Below, piece by piece: positions 14,932 to 17,230 of a stretch of 17,230 bases of DNA. The DNA is taken from the NCBI GenBank assembly GCA_965652145.1, contig CBFGTV010000069.1:1-17230 (forward strand), written 5' to 3'. This DNA comes from CBFGTV01 sp965652145. GTDB lineage: Bacteria; Bacillota; Clostridia; Peptostreptococcales; Natronincolaceae. Made by a program: the position numbers and the translations under genes. The notes under the pieces were generated by a model. It did no database searches. It was given only the letters and a program-made list of their open reading frames with translations, and was not told the origin of the DNA. The number at the start of each line of letters is the position of its first letter. Positions within the stretch are counted from its first letter, which is position 1.

Positions 14932-16212
14932 TTATTGCTTTTCTTCATACTTGACTCTATTTCCATTGTATATATTTTTATCAGACCTTACAACTACGGG
15001 TTCAAGAAGTTGCAATCCTTCAATTGCAGAATATTTTTCATCACTTTCTAACAGTTCAACAGCTACCCTTTTTATAGTATATTTTTTCTTTAAGCGATCC
15101 TTTTCTTCCTTCAGTACAAAAATATAATATCCCTCTGAATCCTTTCTAACCGCAGCATTATCCACTAAGATATGATATATTTCACTGGTGTTTTCAATTG
15201 TAACCTTACACGATTGTCCAGAAAGCTTCTGTTCAGATTTAATACCAATTTTCACCTCAAAAATATCCGTACCATCGATTTTGTCTATGGATAAAATTTC
15301 CCCTTTGATTTCTGAGCTTATTCCTGTAATTCTTATCTTTACTGTACTATCTTGATTTATTTTTTCTCTTTCTTTGCTATCTATATTCAGTTCACAAATA
15401 TAATTATCAGATATGATAGCAATTGTACCAATGGGAGAGGAAGTTGAAATCATACTTTTTCTTTCTAATTTGTTCAAATTGATGATACCGCTGTAATCAG
15501 CATAGATAACATTATCCTTATAATCATTCATAGTCTTCTTTAAGTTTTCCAGATCCAGCTTTCCAGCATTGATCGATAACTCAAGTTCCATTATTTGCAG
15601 CGAAATATCTTTCATATACATTTCATATTCGGTTATTAAAGATTCAATTAAGTTTTCCTGAGCTAAAAGTTTACTATAAGGCTCTGCTCCCATTTCATAT
15701 AATTTTTTAATCTTTTCATATTCCTCTTTTGCATTTTCAATCTTATCTTTATGCAGCTTTGCCTCACCTTTTTTTTGAAAATTTAATTCCTTCATATTTT
15801 TGTTTGAAGCTTCCGCTTCATCAATAAATTTTTTTTCTTCATATAAATCGTTTAATTTTAATACTGCCAAAGAGATTTCATTTTCTTTTCTAATTATATC
15901 TTGCTGTAAATTATTAACCTTTGATTCATCGGGAATAATTTTCATAATAGCATCACCTTTATTGATAGCTTGATTTCTGCTTACATATATTTCATCAATC
16001 CTTCCTTCTATAGGGGAATAAATCTTGTAAGAATCCTCATAAGAAATTTCAGAATTCGCTGTTACTCTATGAACAAGCTTGCCCTTACCCGGCATTATTA
16101 CAGTAACTAAAGGTAAATTATGATTATAGAGTGTATTGGAAAAAAAGGTCAGTATTAAAGCTATAAAGAAAAATATTCCTAATGATATAGAGAGTCTCTT
16201 TGTTTGATTCAA
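14932..16212 (-). CDS. HlyD-family membrane fusion (adaptor) protein
   Basis: The 426-residue protein has a basic N-terminus and one membrane anchor (about residues 8-27), then an extracytoplasmic adaptor body. The first lipoyl-like half (YSPIEGRIDEIYVSRNQAI, about 65-83) and the second (YADYSGIINLNKLERKSM, about 238-255) bracket a long Lys/Glu-rich coiled coil (about 95-230). Beta-barrel and proximal domains follow. This is the HlyD/biotinyl-lipoyl adaptor pattern; such proteins in Gram-positives assist ABC exporters. The start is a TTG at 16212, with AAAGGGGTG upstream that overlaps the stop of the preceding permease gene. The gap is only six bases, so the two are translationally close. An adaptor beside sugar-import-type permeases is unusual. 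The gene is AT-rich. No exporter ATPase is visible downstream. Confidence 0.85.
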   Translation of the reverse strand: MNQTKRLSISLGIFFFIALILTFFSNTLYNHNLPLVTVIMPGKGKLVHRVTANSEISYEDSYKIYSPIEGRIDEIYVSRNQAINKGDAIMKIIPDESKVNNLQQDIIRKENEISLAVLKLNDLYEEKKFIDEAEASNKNMKELNFQKKGEAKLHKDKIENAKEEYEKIKKLYEMGAEPYSKLLAQENLIESLITEYEMYMKDISLQIMELELSINAGKLDLENLKKTMNDYKDNVIYADYSGIINLNKLERKSMISTSSPIGTIAIISDNYICELNIDSKEREKINQDSTVKIRITGISSEIKGEILSIDKIDGTDIFEVKIGIKSEQKLSGQSCKVTIENTSEIYHILVDNAAVRKDSEGYYIFVLKEEKDRLKKKYTIKRVAVELLESDEKYSAIEGLQLLEPVVVRSDKNIYNGNRVKYEEKQ

Positions 16213-16218
16213 AAAATA

Positions 16219-17091
16219 TCACCCCTTTAACCCAGATGTTTGAATACCATTTTTAAGGTAATCATGGCAATAAAAAAGTACAATTAAAATTGGTATTACA
16301 TAAAAGCTAGATCCCGCAAATGAAATTCCCAATTGGGTCTCCTCTATGCCAGCTAAAAACAATGAAAGGGGCTGTTTACCCCTATCCGTTATGAATATTA
16401 TCCCTTGGTCAATTAGATTCCAATATTCTACAAATGTTAATGTTGCAATGGAAGCAATACCTCCAATAACATTTGGAAGCACCACATGAAAAAATATTTC
16501 AAGATGGTTTGCACCATCTATTTGTGCAGCTTCTAAATAAGACTTCGGAATAAGTTTCATATGCTGATAAAGTAGAAAAACACCTAGAGGATTAAAAATA
16601 GCAGGAAGAATAATTGCCAAATAACTATCTTTTATATTAAAAAAATCAGCGACTATATAATTGGGTAATAAAGTAACCTGAAGTGGAAGCAACATTACAA
16701 CAATGTACATAAAAAACAGTATTTTTTTAAACCTGAATTCCAAAACAGTAAATCCATATGCCCCAAATGCTGATATGATAACTTGTCCAATTATGATTGG
16801 TAGGGTAATGCCCACCGAATTCCAAAAAGCCTTAAGAAAAACAGGTGTCTCAATCAATAATTTTCTATATTGCTCCAGACTTACGGGATTTGGTATTAGT
16901 CTTATGTCAACAAATCTCTTATCGGGTTCAAAAATTGTCTTGACTAAGGCAAAATTTTCGCTGATTTCTCTTTGGGTCATAAAGGAATTTAGGATAGTAA
17001 TAATCAGCGGCGAAATATAAATTAAAGCGGCAGCAAAAAAAATCGTAACTAAAATTCTATGTATTATTTTTCTGATACTAATTTTCATCAT
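16219..17091 (-). CDS. ABC transporter permease, CUT1/MalG type
   Basis: I choose the ATG at 17091 (290 residues, MMKISIRK) because AGGAG at 17099-17103 lies seven bases upstream; a longer frame from 17142 has no such site. About six membrane segments are present: one near residues 13-38, a long extracytoplasmic segment, then the core helices. The family EAA loop is clear (EAAQIDGANHLEIFFHVVLP, roughly residues 187-206); it contacts the ATPase subunits. This identifies the inner-membrane permease of a binding-protein-dependent importer of the carbohydrate-type class, with MalG the closest familiar example. The substrate is unknown, and no binding protein or ATPase is in view. It overlaps closely with the genes on both sides: 10 bases after the preceding permease and six before the HlyD-type adaptor, all on the minus strand. 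Confidence 0.92.
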   Translation of the reverse strand: MMKISIRKIIHRILVTIFFAAALIYISPLIITILNSFMTQREISENFALVKTIFEPDKRFVDIRLIPNPVSLEQYRKLLIETPVFLKAFWNSVGITLPIIIGQVIISAFGAYGFTVLEFRFKKILFFMYIVVMLLPLQVTLLPNYIVADFFNIKDSYLAIILPAIFNPLGVFLLYQHMKLIPKSYLEAAQIDGANHLEIFFHVVLPNVIGGIASIATLTFVEYWNLIDQGIIFITDRGKQPLSLFLAGIEETQLGISFAGSSFYVIPILIVLFYCHDYLKNGIQTSGLKG

Positions 17092-17101
17092 ACCTTTGCT
17101 C

Positions 17102-17230
17102 CTATTCAGATAAATTGTTAGAGGCTCTACCTTCAAATACAAATATGATAGTAATCAAACTTACTATAACTGTAATAAGAACTGATATTGAACTAACTAA
17201 TTTAGGATAATTAAGAGACATAAACATATT
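17102..17230 (-). CDS. ABC transporter permease, C-terminus (MalF-type partner; 5' end outside window)
   Basis: The minus-strand frame is open from the right edge to a TAG at 17102-17104 and encodes 42 residues. A hydrophobic helix (VSSISVLITVIVSLITIIFV) ends in a polar tail (FEGRASNNLSE), as expected for the last membrane segment of a MalF-type permease. The stop overlaps the ribosome binding site of the next permease gene. The identity rests on position and hydrophobicity; the diagnostic EAA loop lies outside the window. Confidence 0.55.
   Translation of the reverse strand, partial: NMFMSLNYPKLVSSISVLITVIVSLITIIFVFEGRASNNLSE

Noticed and set aside
16703..17020. Plus-strand open frame of 105 codons opposite the MalG-type permease
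   Set aside because: The minus strand encodes a permease with a clear EAA loop further along the same frame; the plus-strand product has no ribosome binding site or family features.
17092..17142. N-terminal extension of the MalG-type permease
   Set aside because: The extension overlaps the end of the upstream permease gene and the AGGAG site serves the ATG at 17091.

Overview
The window looks like chromosome of a low-GC, spore-forming, probably anaerobic Firmicute (Clostridia-like). Pointers are strong AGGAGG-type ribosome binding sites, frequent GTG and TTG starts, a lipoprotein with a GerMN domain as found in sporulation proteins, and a nickel-enzyme maturation gene (hypA) beside an iron-sulfur flavoprotein. 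The species cannot be named from the sequence. No rRNA, tRNA, CRISPR array or intact mobile element was seen.

Layout. (1) 2-1677, plus strand: the 3' end of an FAD/4Fe-4S oxidoreductase, a polytopic membrane protein of unknown function, and hypA starting at a GTG that restores the Met-His-Glu N-terminus. (2) 1861-3701: an AT-rich stretch with three small membrane proteins of unknown function separated by long intergenic regions. (3) 3930-4850: a stand-alone AraC-type regulator with a GyrI-like effector domain. (4) 5093-6562: selO, a protein AMPylase. (5) 6629-7084, minus strand: a small PUA/EVE-like protein, divergent from (6) a GerMN-domain lipoprotein at 7302-8351. (7) 8720-9841: a PLP aminotransferase. 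(8) 9990-14747: a second AraC/GyrI-like regulator followed 24 bases later by a 1260-residue protein with two TrmO (TsaA)-type domains fused in front of a full UvrA-type double ABC ATPase. (9) 14932-17230, minus strand: the end of one sugar-type ABC permease, a complete MalG-type permease and an HlyD-type membrane fusion protein, tightly packed as an operon entering from beyond the window; this block is visibly more AT-rich than the preceding 10 kb.

The item most worth attention is the TrmO-TrmO-UvrA fusion with its AraC/GyrI-like partner. UvrA-type ATPases recognise distorted DNA, and some paralogues protect against DNA-binding drugs; TrmO-type domains are SAM-dependent methyltransferases that modify a tRNA nucleotide; AraC/GyrI-like proteins sense small molecules, often drugs. 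The arrangement suggests an inducible nucleic-acid protection or repair module, but that function is inference. The second oddity is an HlyD-type adaptor cotranscribed with sugar-import-type ABC permeases.
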